From Arthrobacter sp. ISL-30 (GTDB lineage Bacteria; Actinomycetota; Actinomycetes; Actinomycetales; Micrococcaceae): a stretch of DNA of 64,000 nt. Of this stretch, positions 8,872-17,488 are shown piece after piece (within the stretch, counting starts at the first letter, position 1; every line of letters begins with the position of its first letter). Position numbers and translations under genes: made by a program. The stretch is taken from the NCBI RefSeq assembly GCF_018613855.1, contig NZ_JAGGPK010000028.1:1-64000 (forward strand), given 5' to 3'. Under the pieces are notes generated by a model, which searched no databases, was not told the DNA's origin, and saw only the letters and a list, made by a program, of their open reading frames with translations.

Positions 8872-9423
8872 TTGGCAGCACTGCTGACCGACGAGGATTT
8901 GTCGGCCGCCCTGGCCGGCGACCCCTCGGGTTTTAGTGCTGTCTACAGGGCGCTTTCTCCGGCCGTTCTCGGCTATTTCAGGGCCAGGGGAGCGGACGAC
9001 CCGGAGGCCCTCACCCAGGATGTCTTCGTGGATGTGCTTCCCAAACTGTGCGGCGTCAGCGGGGGCGAAAAAGGCCTCCGGACCTTCATCTTTTCCGTGG
9101 CCCACGCCCGGCTGGTCGACTATCGGCGGCGTGAAGCCAGGACCCCAATTCTGGGCGAATACGATCCCCTCGACGACGGCCGGCGCTCCGCTTCCGCAGA
9201 AGAGCATCTCATTGACTCGCTTGGCGGAGGCATCACAGAACTTCTCCAACTGCTTAATGACGAGCAGCGGGAGGTACTTGTTCTCCGGATCGTTGCCGAT
9301 CTGTCGATCGAACAGGTGGCAGGCATCATGGATAAATCGACAGGTGCCGTCAAACAGCTTCAGCGCCGTGCCCTTGTGGCGCTCCGGGAACTCGTCACCG
9401 AGAAGGACTACACAGCATCATGA
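8872..9423 (+). CDS. ECF-type RNA polymerase sigma factor
   Basis: The 183-residue sigma-70 family protein has only regions 2 and 4. Region 2 is at about residues 25-90 (GYFRARGADDPEALTQDVFVDVLP). Region 4 is at about 125-175, with the helix-turn-helix LSIEQVAGIMDKSTGAVKQLQRRAL. It should direct polymerase to a small extracytoplasmic-stress regulon. The start is TTG at 8872, supported by GGAAGGAC 6 bases upstream. The stop overlaps the start of the next gene (ATGA), a hallmark of sigma/anti-sigma pairs. The preceding secreted low-complexity protein may be a target. Confidence 0.88.
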   Translation: MAALLTDEDLSAALAGDPSGFSAVYRALSPAVLGYFRARGADDPEALTQDVFVDVLPKLCGVSGGEKGLRTFIFSVAHARLVDYRRREARTPILGEYDPLDDGRRSASAEEHLIDSLGGGITELLQLLNDEQREVLVLRIVADLSIEQVAGIMDKSTGAVKQLQRRALVALRELVTEKDYTAS

Positions 9424-10076
9424 CAGGCAAGCACAATTCCCATCACTTTGAGCAGGATTTGCGCATCGAGGAGATGCTGCTCGAGTCAGGCCTCGAGAAC
9501 AGTGACTCACTGCATGAATCGCTCCAGGAACTGCACGCCCTCACAACGGCTGAGGCGCCCGAGCCCGGACCCGAATTGGCGGCACTGCTGTCCCCGCAGG
9601 TGCCCAGCCTTGGCAGTAGGCGGTGGAAGAAGCGTCATCGTACCGCAGTAATTAGCGCCACGGTCATCGGGGCCATGGGGCTCGGGGCCGGAGCTGTCGC
9701 TGCCGCGAATGAAGACTTCCGGGAGACTGTGGGACACACCGTCGGCGTTCTGTTCCAGCCGTCCGGCACGATTCCTCAGGAGAGCCCCGCAACGGAGAGT
9801 TCGGCTCCGTCACCCACCGACCTCCCAACGAATCGGACGCAGGACAATTCCGCGACCGTTCCCGCTCCTGCCGGTCCATCGGCTCCCGCGGGCGGCGAGG
9901 CAACTGTCAGTCCCCCAACCGGTACGGGCCCAAGGCACCCGCTGCAGCCGGTTGAGCCTCCCAAGATAGGCGAAGCCCCCATCGTGGACGGGAAGACCCT
10001 TCCGGTCCTGCCGTCTCCGGCGAAGCCGTCAGTTCCCGGACTGCCCACGGAAACTCCCGGGAAAACCGGCGAGTAA
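9420..10076 (+). CDS. Probable membrane anti-sigma factor with Pro-rich extracytoplasmic tail
   Basis: The start overlaps the sigma stop by four bases. The 218-residue protein has a cytoplasmic N-terminus of about 70 residues, a single membrane span at about 75-95 (AVISATVIGAMGLGAGAVAAA), and an outside tail rich in Pro, Thr, Ser and Glu. This is the usual anti-sigma topology. I do not see the zinc-binding HxxxCxxC motif of ZAS-type anti-sigmas, so sigma binding is inferred from gene order and topology. Loss of this protein would be expected to free the sigma factor. Confidence 0.65.
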   Translation: MTGKHNSHHFEQDLRIEEMLLESGLENSDSLHESLQELHALTTAEAPEPGPELAALLSPQVPSLGSRRWKKRHRTAVISATVIGAMGLGAGAVAAANEDFRETVGHTVGVLFQPSGTIPQESPATESSAPSPTDLPTNRTQDNSATVPAPAGPSAPAGGEATVSPPTGTGPRHPLQPVEPPKIGEAPIVDGKTLPVLPSPAKPSVPGLPTETPGKTGE

Positions 10077-10166
10077 ACGGTAAGGGTCACGCGTACGGGA
10101 CGTGCCCGCTGGTTAGTCGGATCTTCGGCGAACTGCCGTCATAGCAGTGAGGCGTAGTCTTGAGAC

Positions 10167-10592
10167 ATGAAGCACGTCAATGATCCGGCAGTCCTTGAGC
10201 GCCTCATGCGAACAAAAGGAACGTGGGCCATCGTAGGCCTCAGCACCAATGAATGGCGCTCGGCCTACGACGTCGCGCTGTATGTGCGTGATCGCATGGG
10301 CATGGAAATCATTCCAGTCAATCTTCGCGGCGAGGACGTACACGGCGAGAAGGGCTTTAAGAGCCTGGCTGACATTCCGCCCGAAAAGCATCCCATCGAC
10401 GTCGTCGACTGTTTCATCAACTCGCAAAAGGTCGGCGCTGTAATCGACCAGGCCATTGAAGTCGGGGCCAAAGCCGTCTGGCTGCAATTAGGTGTGTACG
10501 ACGACGCCGCGGTGGAACGCGCCAAGGCGGCCGGACTCGATGTCATTCAGGATTCGTGCCCCGCACGCGAAGGCTGGCGTTTCGGGCTCTAG
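10167..10592 (+). CDS. CoA-binding domain protein (YccU-like)
   Basis: The 141-residue single-domain protein is of the Rossmann-like CoA_binding family. The N-terminal strand is WAIVGLSTNEWRSAYDVALY, then IIPVNLRGEDVHGEKGFKSLADIP and the C-terminal AVWLQLGVYDDAAVERAKAAGLDVIQDSCPAREGWRF. Relatives bind coenzyme A, but no reaction is established for the stand-alone form. The stop lies within a short direct repeat (10587-10617). The gene stands alone or with the small gene at 10635. Confidence 0.85.
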   Translation: MKHVNDPAVLERLMRTKGTWAIVGLSTNEWRSAYDVALYVRDRMGMEIIPVNLRGEDVHGEKGFKSLADIPPEKHPIDVVDCFINSQKVGAVIDQAIEVGAKAVWLQLGVYDDAAVERAKAAGLDVIQDSCPAREGWRFGL

Positions 10593-10617
10593 CAAGAAAA
10601 CCCTCTACAAGAAGACC
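10587..10617 (+). repeat. Stop-codon tandem microduplication (16+15 bp)
   Basis: CTCTAGCAAGAAAACC (10587-10602) is followed directly by CTCTACAAGAAGACC (10603-10617). The copies differ by one indel and one substitution. The first copy contains the TAG stop of the CoA-binding gene, and a partial third copy (AGCAAGA) follows. Confidence 0.7.
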
Positions 10618-10634
10618 AGCAAGAGGAGGCAGCC

Positions 10635-10850
10635 ATGAACGATCGCAACAAGCGTGATCCGAAGGATGCCGGGACCAGCGGACTTGCCCACGCGGACGCC
10701 GCTGGCTTCCCTGAAGAGGCGGGAAATCCCATAACCCAGCAGATGAACGCGGTAGGTCGACGACGGCGCGAAGCAGAGGAGAAGCTCTTCAAGCACCTGA
10801 AGGAAGCCGAGCATCTGGACGACGAGGCGGGCGAGGACGACCGGCCTTAG
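10635..10850 (+). CDS. Small charged hypothetical protein
   Basis: The 71-residue protein is highly hydrophilic, with a long Lys/Arg/Glu helix (RRRREAEEKLFKHLKEAEHL) and an acidic C-terminus. AAGAGGAGGCAGCC precedes the ATG by about 7 bases, a strong ribosome site that supports translation. No family is recognised and there are no membrane spans. It ends inside the last codons of the convergent GH15 gene (4-base overlap), leaving no room for a terminator between them. Confidence 0.6.
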   Translation: MNDRNKRDPKDAGTSGLAHADAAGFPEEAGNPITQQMNAVGRRRREAEEKLFKHLKEAEHLDDEAGEDDRP

Positions 10851-12655
10851 CCGCCGGCGTGTGCCGGACTGGGAATCGGCGTATCGCTGTAGTGGGCTTG
10901 GTGGTGGTGAAGCTGCAGGGCACAGTGGACCAGCGGGAAATGGCTGAAGGCCTGGGGCGTGTTGCCCAACTGCCGTCCAGTACGGGGATCCCATTCCTCG
11001 CTGAGCAGGCCCACGTCGTTCCGTAGCGCCAGCAGGCGTTCGAAGAGCTCCACGGCTTCACGTTCACGGCCGATTCCCAACAGGGCGTCGGCCAGCCAGA
11101 AGGAGCAGGCCAGGAAAACACCCTCGCCTCCGGGCAGGCCGTCCTCCGTTTCCTCCGGCCGGTAGCGCATAACAAAACCGTCCTCAGTGAGCTCCCTCTG
11201 GATTGCCCTGACCGTGCCCACCACCCGTGGATGTTTGTGGGAAAGGAACCCTACCCTGGGGATCAGGAGCAGGCTTGCGTCCAGCGCCGTGCCGCCATAG
11301 CTCTGGACAAAAGTGTTGCGTCCTTCATCGAAGCCCCGGCTCATGACGTCTGCATGGATGGTGCTCCGTAACGCTGCCCAGCGTTTGTCAGGACCCGGGA
11401 GGCCCGAGCTGCGCACACCCTTGACCATGCGATCCGCTGCCACCCAGGCCATGACTTTTGAATGCGTAAAATGGCGGCGTTCCCCGCGCACCTCCCACAA
11501 TCCGTTGTCCGGGCTGTCCCAAGCGCCCTCGAGGTATTCCATCAGGGCCACCTGGATGTCCCACGACTCGTCAACCGCGGCGGGGGCGGCAGCCCGAGTC
11601 AGGGAAAGCCCGTCCAGGACCTCGCCCCAGACGTCCAGCTGGAGCTGAGCCACGGCCGCGTTACCCGTCCGCACCGGTCGGGAACCTTCGAATCCTGACA
11701 GCCAGTTCAACTGGTATTCGGGCAGCCGGCGTGTCCCGTCCAATCCATACATAATCTGCAGGTCGGAGGGGTCGCCGGCAACGGCCCGCAGAAGCCACTG
11801 GCGCCAGGCGGAAGCCTCTTCGGTGTACCCCGCCGCCAGCAAGGACTGCAGGGTCAGGGTGGCGTCCCGCAGCCAGCAGTAGCGGTAGTCCCAGTTGCGG
11901 GGACCGCCGGGTTGTTCGGGCAGCGATGTTGTTGCCGCAGCAATAATTCCGCCAGTGGGTTCGTAGGTCAGCGACTTGAGCGTGATGAGGGACCGCTCCA
12001 CCGCGTCCTTGTAGACGCCCTCCATTCGTGACCTGCTGATCCATTGCTTCCAGAAGGCCTCGGTCCTTCGCAATGCGGTCACGGGATCGATGATCCGGGG
12101 CGGGGGAAGGTGGCTTGGCGCCCAGCGCAGGACGAAGGGAATCTGCTCTCCCGCATGTACTGTGAACTCGCTGTACGTGCGCAGATTCCGCCCTTCCAAG
12201 GGAGCCGGCGTGGTGAGGTAGGCGGCGTCGGGTCCTGCTATCGCGCTGAGTCCCTTCCCGCTGCGTTTGACCCAGGGAACGATCCGGCCGTAGTCGAAGC
12301 GCAGCGCCAGCTCACCCTGCATGGCTACTGATCCGCTGATCCCTTCCACAATACGGACGACATCCACGGCATCATCGCGTACAGGCATGAAATCCAGGAC
12401 CCTGACGCTGCCCTCGCGGGTGTCCCATACCGTTTCCAGGATCAGCGTCCCGGGCAGGTATCGCCGTCGCGTGCAGTCTTCCGCTCCGGCCGGGTGCAGG
12501 AGCCAGCGGCCCGCCGCTGGCGAGTCCAGAAGGGCGGCGAAACAGGCAGGGGAGTCAAAACGGGGCAGGCACAGCCAATCGATTGAGCCCGAGCGGGCTA
12601 CGAGAGCGGCCGTATGCAAGTCCCCGACAATCGCGTAGTCCTCGATCCTGGCCAT
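10847..12655 (-). CDS. Glycoside hydrolase family 15 (glucoamylase/trehalase-like)
   Basis: The 602-residue cytoplasmic GH15 enzyme has an N-terminal beta-sandwich domain beginning with YAIVGDLHTAALVARSGSIDWLCLPRFDSP. An (alpha/alpha)6 domain from about residue 250 carries RNWDYRYCWLRDAT, a family hallmark containing substrate-binding residues. The expected catalytic Glu lies in segments such as SWDIQVALMEYLEGAWDSPDNGLWEVRG. Actinobacterial members of this size act on trehalose or malto-oligosaccharides; which one cannot be told from sequence. I prefer ATG 12655 (MARIEDYA), which has GAAGGGA 6 bases upstream, over ATG 12673. It has no signal peptide, so it acts inside the cell. Confidence 0.9.
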   Translation of the reverse strand: MARIEDYAIVGDLHTAALVARSGSIDWLCLPRFDSPACFAALLDSPAAGRWLLHPAGAEDCTRRRYLPGTLILETVWDTREGSVRVLDFMPVRDDAVDVVRIVEGISGSVAMQGELALRFDYGRIVPWVKRSGKGLSAIAGPDAAYLTTPAPLEGRNLRTYSEFTVHAGEQIPFVLRWAPSHLPPPRIIDPVTALRRTEAFWKQWISRSRMEGVYKDAVERSLITLKSLTYEPTGGIIAAATTSLPEQPGGPRNWDYRYCWLRDATLTLQSLLAAGYTEEASAWRQWLLRAVAGDPSDLQIMYGLDGTRRLPEYQLNWLSGFEGSRPVRTGNAAVAQLQLDVWGEVLDGLSLTRAAAPAAVDESWDIQVALMEYLEGAWDSPDNGLWEVRGERRHFTHSKVMAWVAADRMVKGVRSSGLPGPDKRWAALRSTIHADVMSRGFDEGRNTFVQSYGGTALDASLLLIPRVGFLSHKHPRVVGTVRAIQRELTEDGFVMRYRPEETEDGLPGGEGVFLACSFWLADALLGIGREREAVELFERLLALRNDVGLLSEEWDPRTGRQLGNTPQAFSHFPLVHCALQLHHHQAHYSDTPIPSPAHAGG

Positions 12656-12784
12656 GCCTGTCCCTTCGCTCATCGGGAACCCGTTTCACTGGTATACGTT
12701 GGGCTCAGGCTAGCCCCCGGGACTGAGGGCTTGCTAGGAATACTGCCGGGAGTGTCTGCCAGTGCATGGCTGTACGCTCGTGTC

Positions 12785-13192
12785 ATGGACGTGGACATCC
12801 TCCGCAAAATCTGCCTCGACTTTCCAGGCGCCTTCGAAGATTTCCCGTTCGGCCCCGACACGTCCGTGTTCAAGGTCCGCGCCGCCGTGGCCGGCGGGGC
12901 GCGCAACGAGGCCAAGATGTTTGCCCTCTCAGCCATGGACCCGGACGATTTTTCCGTGAGCCTGAAGTGCGAGCCCGCGCTCGCCGTTCAGTTGCGCGCC
13001 GCACATCCGGAGATCACCGGTGCCTGGCACTTGAACAAGACGCATTGGAACGGTGTACGGCTGGACGGCTCGCTTCCCGACTCGATGGTGCGCGACATGG
13101 TGGAGGACTCCTATGACCTGGTGGTGGCCTCGCTGACCCGCAAGCAACAGCAACAACTGGGCTGGGCACGGCTCGCCAAGGAGGAAAAGTAG
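12785..13192 (+). CDS. MmcQ/YjbR family DNA-binding-like protein
   Basis: The 135-residue protein is of the MmcQ/YjbR (cyaY-like fold) family. Diagnostic segments are ICLDFPGAFEDFPFG, KMFAL, SVSLKCEPALAVQLRA, HLNKTHWNGV and the C-terminal VEDSYDLVVASL. The family is often labelled DNA-binding, but the biochemical role is unclear. ATG 12785 is chosen because homology starts at MDVDILRKIC. The TPR gene starts two bases after its stop, which implies co-translation. Confidence 0.86.
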   Translation: MDVDILRKICLDFPGAFEDFPFGPDTSVFKVRAAVAGGARNEAKMFALSAMDPDDFSVSLKCEPALAVQLRAAHPEITGAWHLNKTHWNGVRLDGSLPDSMVRDMVEDSYDLVVASLTRKQQQQLGWARLAKEEK

Positions 13193-13194
13193 AG

Positions 13195-13824
13195 ATGCTG
13201 GACCAAGACGCCCTGGATCGGCTTTGGAACTTCGAGGACCCTGCCGGCTCCGAGGCCCGGTTTAGGGATGCTATCGCTGACGGGAAGTACGACGCCGACG
13301 AGCGGGCCGAGCTCGCAACGCAGCTTGGGCGGGCCATCGGGTTGCAGGGCCGCTACGAGGAGGCCGACGCCCTGTTGGACGCGATCGACGCCGACGAGGA
13401 ACCCACCGTGGCCGTGCGCATCCTCCTTGAGCGAGGGCGTTTGTTGAACTCCGGCGGCCACCCGGCCATGGCTGTCCCGCTGTTTGAACAGGCGGCCGAA
13501 CTTGCCGACCACCTCGGTGAGGAATTCCTTGCCGTCGACGCCCTGCACATGCTGGCTCTTGCGGACGGCGCACATCGGGAATCATGGACTCGCAGCGCAC
13601 TGGAGTATGCCTCCACTGCGACCGACCAACGGACCAGACGCTGGATGGCCCCGCTCCACATCAACCTGGGCCGGGCCTTGTATGAGGCAGGGCGCCGAAC
13701 CGAAGCCATGATTGAGTTCCAGTTGGCCGAACAATGGGCGGAAAAGGCGGGAACCCCGCAGCAGCAGGAGGCTGCCCGGCAGGCTATTGCCGAATGTGCC
13801 GATGCCCTTGTTTCCGGTAACTAA
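13195..13824 (+). CDS. Tetratricopeptide-repeat protein
   Basis: The 209-residue all-helical protein has TPR-like repeats. ATQLGRAIGLQGRYEEADALLDAI, GRLLNSGGHPAMAVPLFEQAAELA and INLGRALYEAGRRTEAMIEFQLAEQWAEKAG show the alternating small and aromatic pattern. It probably mediates protein interaction. No partner is evident beyond tight coupling with the MmcQ-like gene (2-base gap). GGAGG lies upstream inside the preceding gene. About 209 bases follow before ngcE. Confidence 0.8.
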   Translation: MLDQDALDRLWNFEDPAGSEARFRDAIADGKYDADERAELATQLGRAIGLQGRYEEADALLDAIDADEEPTVAVRILLERGRLLNSGGHPAMAVPLFEQAAELADHLGEEFLAVDALHMLALADGAHRESWTRSALEYASTATDQRTRRWMAPLHINLGRALYEAGRRTEAMIEFQLAEQWAEKAGTPQQQEAARQAIAECADALVSGN

Positions 13825-14033
13825 GGCCCGAGCCTGAACCTGGAAAACCGCTTCCAAGGGCGCCTTGTATGTTTCCAGAATGACAAAAGTTGATTAAAAC
13901 TGCCGTGAAATATTGATTTTCGAGCATCCTTGGTGAAGTATGTCACACGAAGGGCGTCAAGCAAGCGCGCCCGTCGAACCCATTCCGGGTCTCCGGCCGG
14001 GTTCGGCCATACGAGTCACTGGAGGGTTTAGAA

Positions 14034-15440
14034 ATGAGCATTCAGCACCAGTCCGTTGCCCGTCGCGGCTTCCTTCGCGGCGCACTGGCTGCAGCCGTTC
14101 TGATACCAATGGGCGGATCGCTCGCATCCTGTGCGGGAGGGGGCGGCGGACCTGCAGGCCCCACCGGCGCGGTATCGGAAACGAATCCCTTTGGCATGGC
14201 TGACCAGTCAACCGTGGACGCTGTGATCTTCAAGGGCGGTTATGGCATCGACTACGTCGAATTCGCCGCCAAGGAATTCGAGAAAGTCCACCCAGGTTCA
14301 ACCGCAAAGATCGCACCTTCGACGGACATCGCCCAGGAACTCCAGCCCCGCTTCGTCGGCGGCAACCCTCCTGACCTGATCGACAACTCGGGTGCCAAGG
14401 CCATCGGCTTCAGCACCATCCTTGCCCAACTCGAGGACCTCAACAGCGTCGTGGACGCCAAGAACCTCGAAGGAACCGTCATTAAGGACACCCTGTATCC
14501 GGGTGTGCTGGCCCCTGGCACCTTCGAGGGGAAACTTGCAGCGCTTAACTACGTCCTCACGGTGTTCGCCGTCTGGTACTCGGACTCCCTGTTCCAGGAG
14601 AACGGCTGGACCGCACCCAAGACCTGGGACGAAGCGCTGGCCCTGGGAGAGCAGGCAAAGACCAAAGGGAAATACCTCTTCTGCTGGGGCAAGGAAGCAG
14701 CCACGTACTATCAGGAGCTCGCCATAGCCTCGGCCATCAAGGAAGGCGGCGACGACGTCCGGCTGCAGCTTGAAAACCTCAAGGAGGGCTGCTGGTCCCA
14801 TCCCGCCCTGCAGAGTGTCTTCCAGGCCATGGAACAAATCGTCAAAGCCGGCTACATCAAGCCCGGCGGATCGGGAACGGCTTTCACGGCGGCCCAGGCT
14901 CAGTGGAGCAATGGCCAGGAAGCGGTGCTTTACCCTTCGGGCTCCTGGATCGAGAACGAAATGAAGGATCAGACCAAGGCCGACTTCAAGATGACGGGCG
15001 CTCCCGTGCCCACCGTCTCCGGCTCTTCCAAGATGCCCTACACAGCAATGCACAGTGCGGCCGGTGAACCTTTCATCGTTCCGTCCCAGGCCAAGAACCC
15101 CGCGGGCGGCAAGGAGATGCTGCGCGTCATGCTCTCCAAGGAATCCGCCACCAACTTCGCAAAGACCAAGCTTGCGCCCACGATCGTCAAGGGAACCGTC
15201 CCGGATGACGGGTTCGGTTCCACCGCCCTGGTATCCCAGAACAAGATGCTGGAAGACGCCGGCACGGATATCTTCACATGGAACTTCGTGGACCTGTACG
15301 GTACGAACAAAGACCAGCTTGTGGTCTGGAATTCCTTCCTTGACGGAAAACTCGATACGGCGGGGCTCACCGCCGAGCTGCAGAAAATCACCGACAAAGT
15401 CCGCAATGACAGCTCGGTCAAGAAGATTGAAGTGAAGTGA
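14034..15440 (+). CDS. ngcE: NgcE-type N-acetylglucosamine/chitobiose ABC-transporter binding lipoprotein
   Basis: The 468-residue extracellular solute-binding protein (family 1) starts with a Tat-like ARRGFLRG motif and a lipobox LASC at about residue 33, so it should be a membrane-anchored lipoprotein. The block VIFKGGYGIDYVEFAAKEFEKVHPG and the QPRFVGGNPPDLIDNSGA segment closely recall Streptomyces NgcE, the GlcNAc/N,N'-diacetylchitobiose binder. The specificity is inferred from this family resemblance. It overlaps ngcF by four bases (GTGA). AGGGTTTAGAA precedes the ATG. The 209-base leader contains an AT-rich stretch but no motif I could assign to DasR. Confidence 0.82.
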   Translation: MSIQHQSVARRGFLRGALAAAVLIPMGGSLASCAGGGGGPAGPTGAVSETNPFGMADQSTVDAVIFKGGYGIDYVEFAAKEFEKVHPGSTAKIAPSTDIAQELQPRFVGGNPPDLIDNSGAKAIGFSTILAQLEDLNSVVDAKNLEGTVIKDTLYPGVLAPGTFEGKLAALNYVLTVFAVWYSDSLFQENGWTAPKTWDEALALGEQAKTKGKYLFCWGKEAATYYQELAIASAIKEGGDDVRLQLENLKEGCWSHPALQSVFQAMEQIVKAGYIKPGGSGTAFTAAQAQWSNGQEAVLYPSGSWIENEMKDQTKADFKMTGAPVPTVSGSSKMPYTAMHSAAGEPFIVPSQAKNPAGGKEMLRVMLSKESATNFAKTKLAPTIVKGTVPDDGFGSTALVSQNKMLEDAGTDIFTWNFVDLYGTNKDQLVVWNSFLDGKLDTAGLTAELQKITDKVRNDSSVKKIEVK

Positions 15441-16465
15441 CGGCAGTGGTTCCACGGCAGTCCACGCAAGCGACGCCAACGCATCTTCCCGACGGCGACA
15501 GCGAGCCTGCCGCCGTCGTCATCCGGAAGCGGCGCAAGAAACTCACGTTCGACAAGGTGAGCTTCATGGCCGTTTTCCTCGGACTGCCCCTCGCGATTTA
15601 CCTGCTCTTCGTGATCTCGCCCTTTGCGCAGGCCTTCTATTACTCCATGACGGACTGGAGCGGCTTCTCCCCCACCATGAACTTCACGGGCCTGGACAAC
15701 TACCGGCGCATTTTCACGGATGACATCTTCATGAAGGCCATGAGCAACAACATTATCCTCGTGATCTTCCTGCCCATCATCACGATCGTCCTCAGCCTGA
15801 TCCTCGCCACGTTCGTCACCGTGGGCGGCAGCAGTCGAGGACAGATCAAGGGCCTGCGCAACTCCAGCTTCTATCGGGTGGTGTCCTTCTTCCCGTACAC
15901 CATTCCCGCCATTGCCATCGGCATCATGTGGGGGCAGATCTACGATCCCAGCAACGGGCTCCTCAACGGCATCCTCACCGCTATTGGACTGGAAAATTTC
16001 GAGTCATACCCATGGCTCGGAGACAAGAACACTGCCATGATCGCCACGATGTTCGTGATCGTCTGGGGCTTCGTGGGCTTCTATATGGTGCTTTTCGTCG
16101 CCGGCATCAAGGGCATCCCTGCCGAACTCTTCGAAGCCGCCCGGATCGACGGCGCCGGAAGGTTCCGCACAGCCGTCTCCATCACCATTCCTCTAATCCG
16201 GGACAACATCCAAACCGCCTACGTCTACATGGGCATCCTGGCGCTCGATGCCTTCGTCTATATGGCCGCCCTGAATTCCGGCGGCGGCCCTGACAACTCC
16301 ACACTGGTGATGGCGCAGCAACTGTTCTTCACCGCCTTCAACAAGGGGCAGTTCGGGCTGGCAAGTGCCATGGGCGTCGTGCTGGCCGTGACCACCCTGA
16401 TCTTCTCTGGCCTCGTGTTCCTGATGAACAGGCTTACCGGCGGCGATAAGGACGTGTCCCTCTGA
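15437..16465 (+). CDS. ngcF: NgcF-type sugar ABC-transporter permease
   Basis: The 342-residue inner-membrane permease has about six spans. The first is at about residues 45-65 (VFLGLPLAIYLLFVISPFAQAF). The EAA loop at about 233-252 (ELFEAARIDGAGRFRTAVSITIPLI) couples to the ATPase. GTG 15437 overlaps the ngcE stop. The cytoplasmic N-terminus is basic (RKRRKK). It pairs with the next gene product to form the translocation channel. The stop shares one base with the ngcG start. Confidence 0.85.
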   Translation: MTAVVPRQSTQATPTHLPDGDSEPAAVVIRKRRKKLTFDKVSFMAVFLGLPLAIYLLFVISPFAQAFYYSMTDWSGFSPTMNFTGLDNYRRIFTDDIFMKAMSNNIILVIFLPIITIVLSLILATFVTVGGSSRGQIKGLRNSSFYRVVSFFPYTIPAIAIGIMWGQIYDPSNGLLNGILTAIGLENFESYPWLGDKNTAMIATMFVIVWGFVGFYMVLFVAGIKGIPAELFEAARIDGAGRFRTAVSITIPLIRDNIQTAYVYMGILALDAFVYMAALNSGGGPDNSTLVMAQQLFFTAFNKGQFGLASAMGVVLAVTTLIFSGLVFLMNRLTGGDKDVSL

Positions 16466-17358
16466 TGACTACCAAACTAGCCACGCAGGAACGCGTTTCC
16501 CTGCACTTCAACCCGCGCAAGCCGGCCACGAGTACCAACGACAAGATCGTCGGATCGGTTTCCCACGGGGTGCTGATGCTCTGGTCCGCAATCGTCATCC
16601 TTCCACTGCTCTGGACAGTGATGTCGTCGTTCAAGACCTCCAGCGAGATCTTCTCTTCGCCGTTCGCCCTTCCGGCGCAGTGGCGGTTCGACAACTACGC
16701 CAGGGCCTGGACGGAGGCCGGGATCGGAAGCTACTTCCTGAACTCGGTCATTGTGGTGGGGGCCGCCCTCATCATTGTGATGGTGCTGGGATCAATGTGT
16801 GCCTATGTCCTTGCCCGCTACACCTTCCCGGGGGCCAAGGCCATCTACTACCTCATGCTGGCAGGGCTGACGTTCCCGATCTTCCTCGCCATGGTTCCCC
16901 TGTTCTTCATCCTGCGGAACATGGGGCTGCTGAACACCTTGCCGGGCCTGATTGTCACGTACGTTGGCTTCGCCCTCCCGTTCACCGTGTTTTTCCTCTT
17001 CTCCTTCTTCAAGTCGCTCCCACATGAAATAACGGAGGCAGCAGCTCTGGACGGGGCGGGGGAGTGGCGAACCTTCTTCCAGGTCATGCTTCCCATGGCC
17101 AAGCCGGGACTCGCCTCCGTTGCGATCTTCAACTTCCTCGGCCTGTGGAACCAGTTCCTCATTCCGGTCTCCATCAACGCGGCGGGTCCCCGGGTCCTTT
17201 CCCAGGGGCTGGCGGCATTCGCGGGCCAGATGGGTTACGCGGTGGACTTTGGCGCCCTGTTCGCCGCGGTCACGGTGACTGTGGTGCCGGTCCTCATCAT
17301 CTACATCATCTTCCAGCGCCAGCTGCAAGGGTCGGTTTCGCAGGGAACCTCCAAGTAG
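16465..17358 (+). CDS. ngcG: NgcG-type sugar ABC-transporter permease
   Basis: The 297-residue MalG-family permease has six predicted spans. The EAA motif is at about residues 187-206 (EITEAAALDGAGEWRTFFQVMLP). It forms a heterodimeric channel with the NgcF-like protein. The start overlaps the previous stop by one base (TGATG). No ATPase gene follows; as known for Streptomyces Ngc, a shared MsiK-type ATPase encoded elsewhere probably energises the system. The last codons and stop are part of a tandem duplication at 17341-17375. Confidence 0.85.
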   Translation: MTTKLATQERVSLHFNPRKPATSTNDKIVGSVSHGVLMLWSAIVILPLLWTVMSSFKTSSEIFSSPFALPAQWRFDNYARAWTEAGIGSYFLNSVIVVGAALIIVMVLGSMCAYVLARYTFPGAKAIYYLMLAGLTFPIFLAMVPLFFILRNMGLLNTLPGLIVTYVGFALPFTVFFLFSFFKSLPHEITEAAALDGAGEWRTFFQVMLPMAKPGLASVAIFNFLGLWNQFLIPVSINAAGPRVLSQGLAAFAGQMGYAVDFGALFAAVTVTVVPVLIIYIIFQRQLQGSVSQGTSK

Positions 17359-17375
17359 CAGGGAACCTCCGGTAG
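17341..17375 (+). repeat. Stop-codon tandem microduplication (18+17 bp)
   Basis: CAGGGAACCTCCAAGTAG (17341-17358), the end of ngcG, is immediately repeated as CAGGGAACCTCCGGTAG (17359-17375). The second copy again ends in TAG but out of frame with the first. Confidence 0.8.
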
Positions 17376-17401
17376 CCCGTGCGGCTAACCAGCAGAGAGC
17401 A

Positions 17402-17438
17402 CGACGGCGGTCGCCCCCTTGGCGGGGCACCGCCGTCG
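17402..17438. terminator. Bidirectional hairpin between ngcG and DUF1206 gene
   Basis: The outer stem CGACGGCGGT/ACCGCCGTCG (17402-17411 and 17429-17438) has an inner GCCCC/GGGGC helix. It lies between convergent genes. Confidence 0.7.
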
Positions 17439-17454
17439 AACTCCTTAAAGGCGC

Positions 17455-17488
17455 TGGGCTTGTTAGAGGCGTGGACTCTTTAGAGGCG
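17455..17488 (-). repeat. Stop-codon tandem microduplication (17+17 bp)
   Basis: TGGGCTTGTTAGAGGCG (17455-17471) and TGGACTCTTTAGAGGCG (17472-17488) match at 14 of 17 bases. Read on the minus strand, both copies contain CGCCTCTAA; the 17472 copy carries the DUF1206 stop. A weaker third copy lies at about 17440-17454. Confidence 0.7.
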
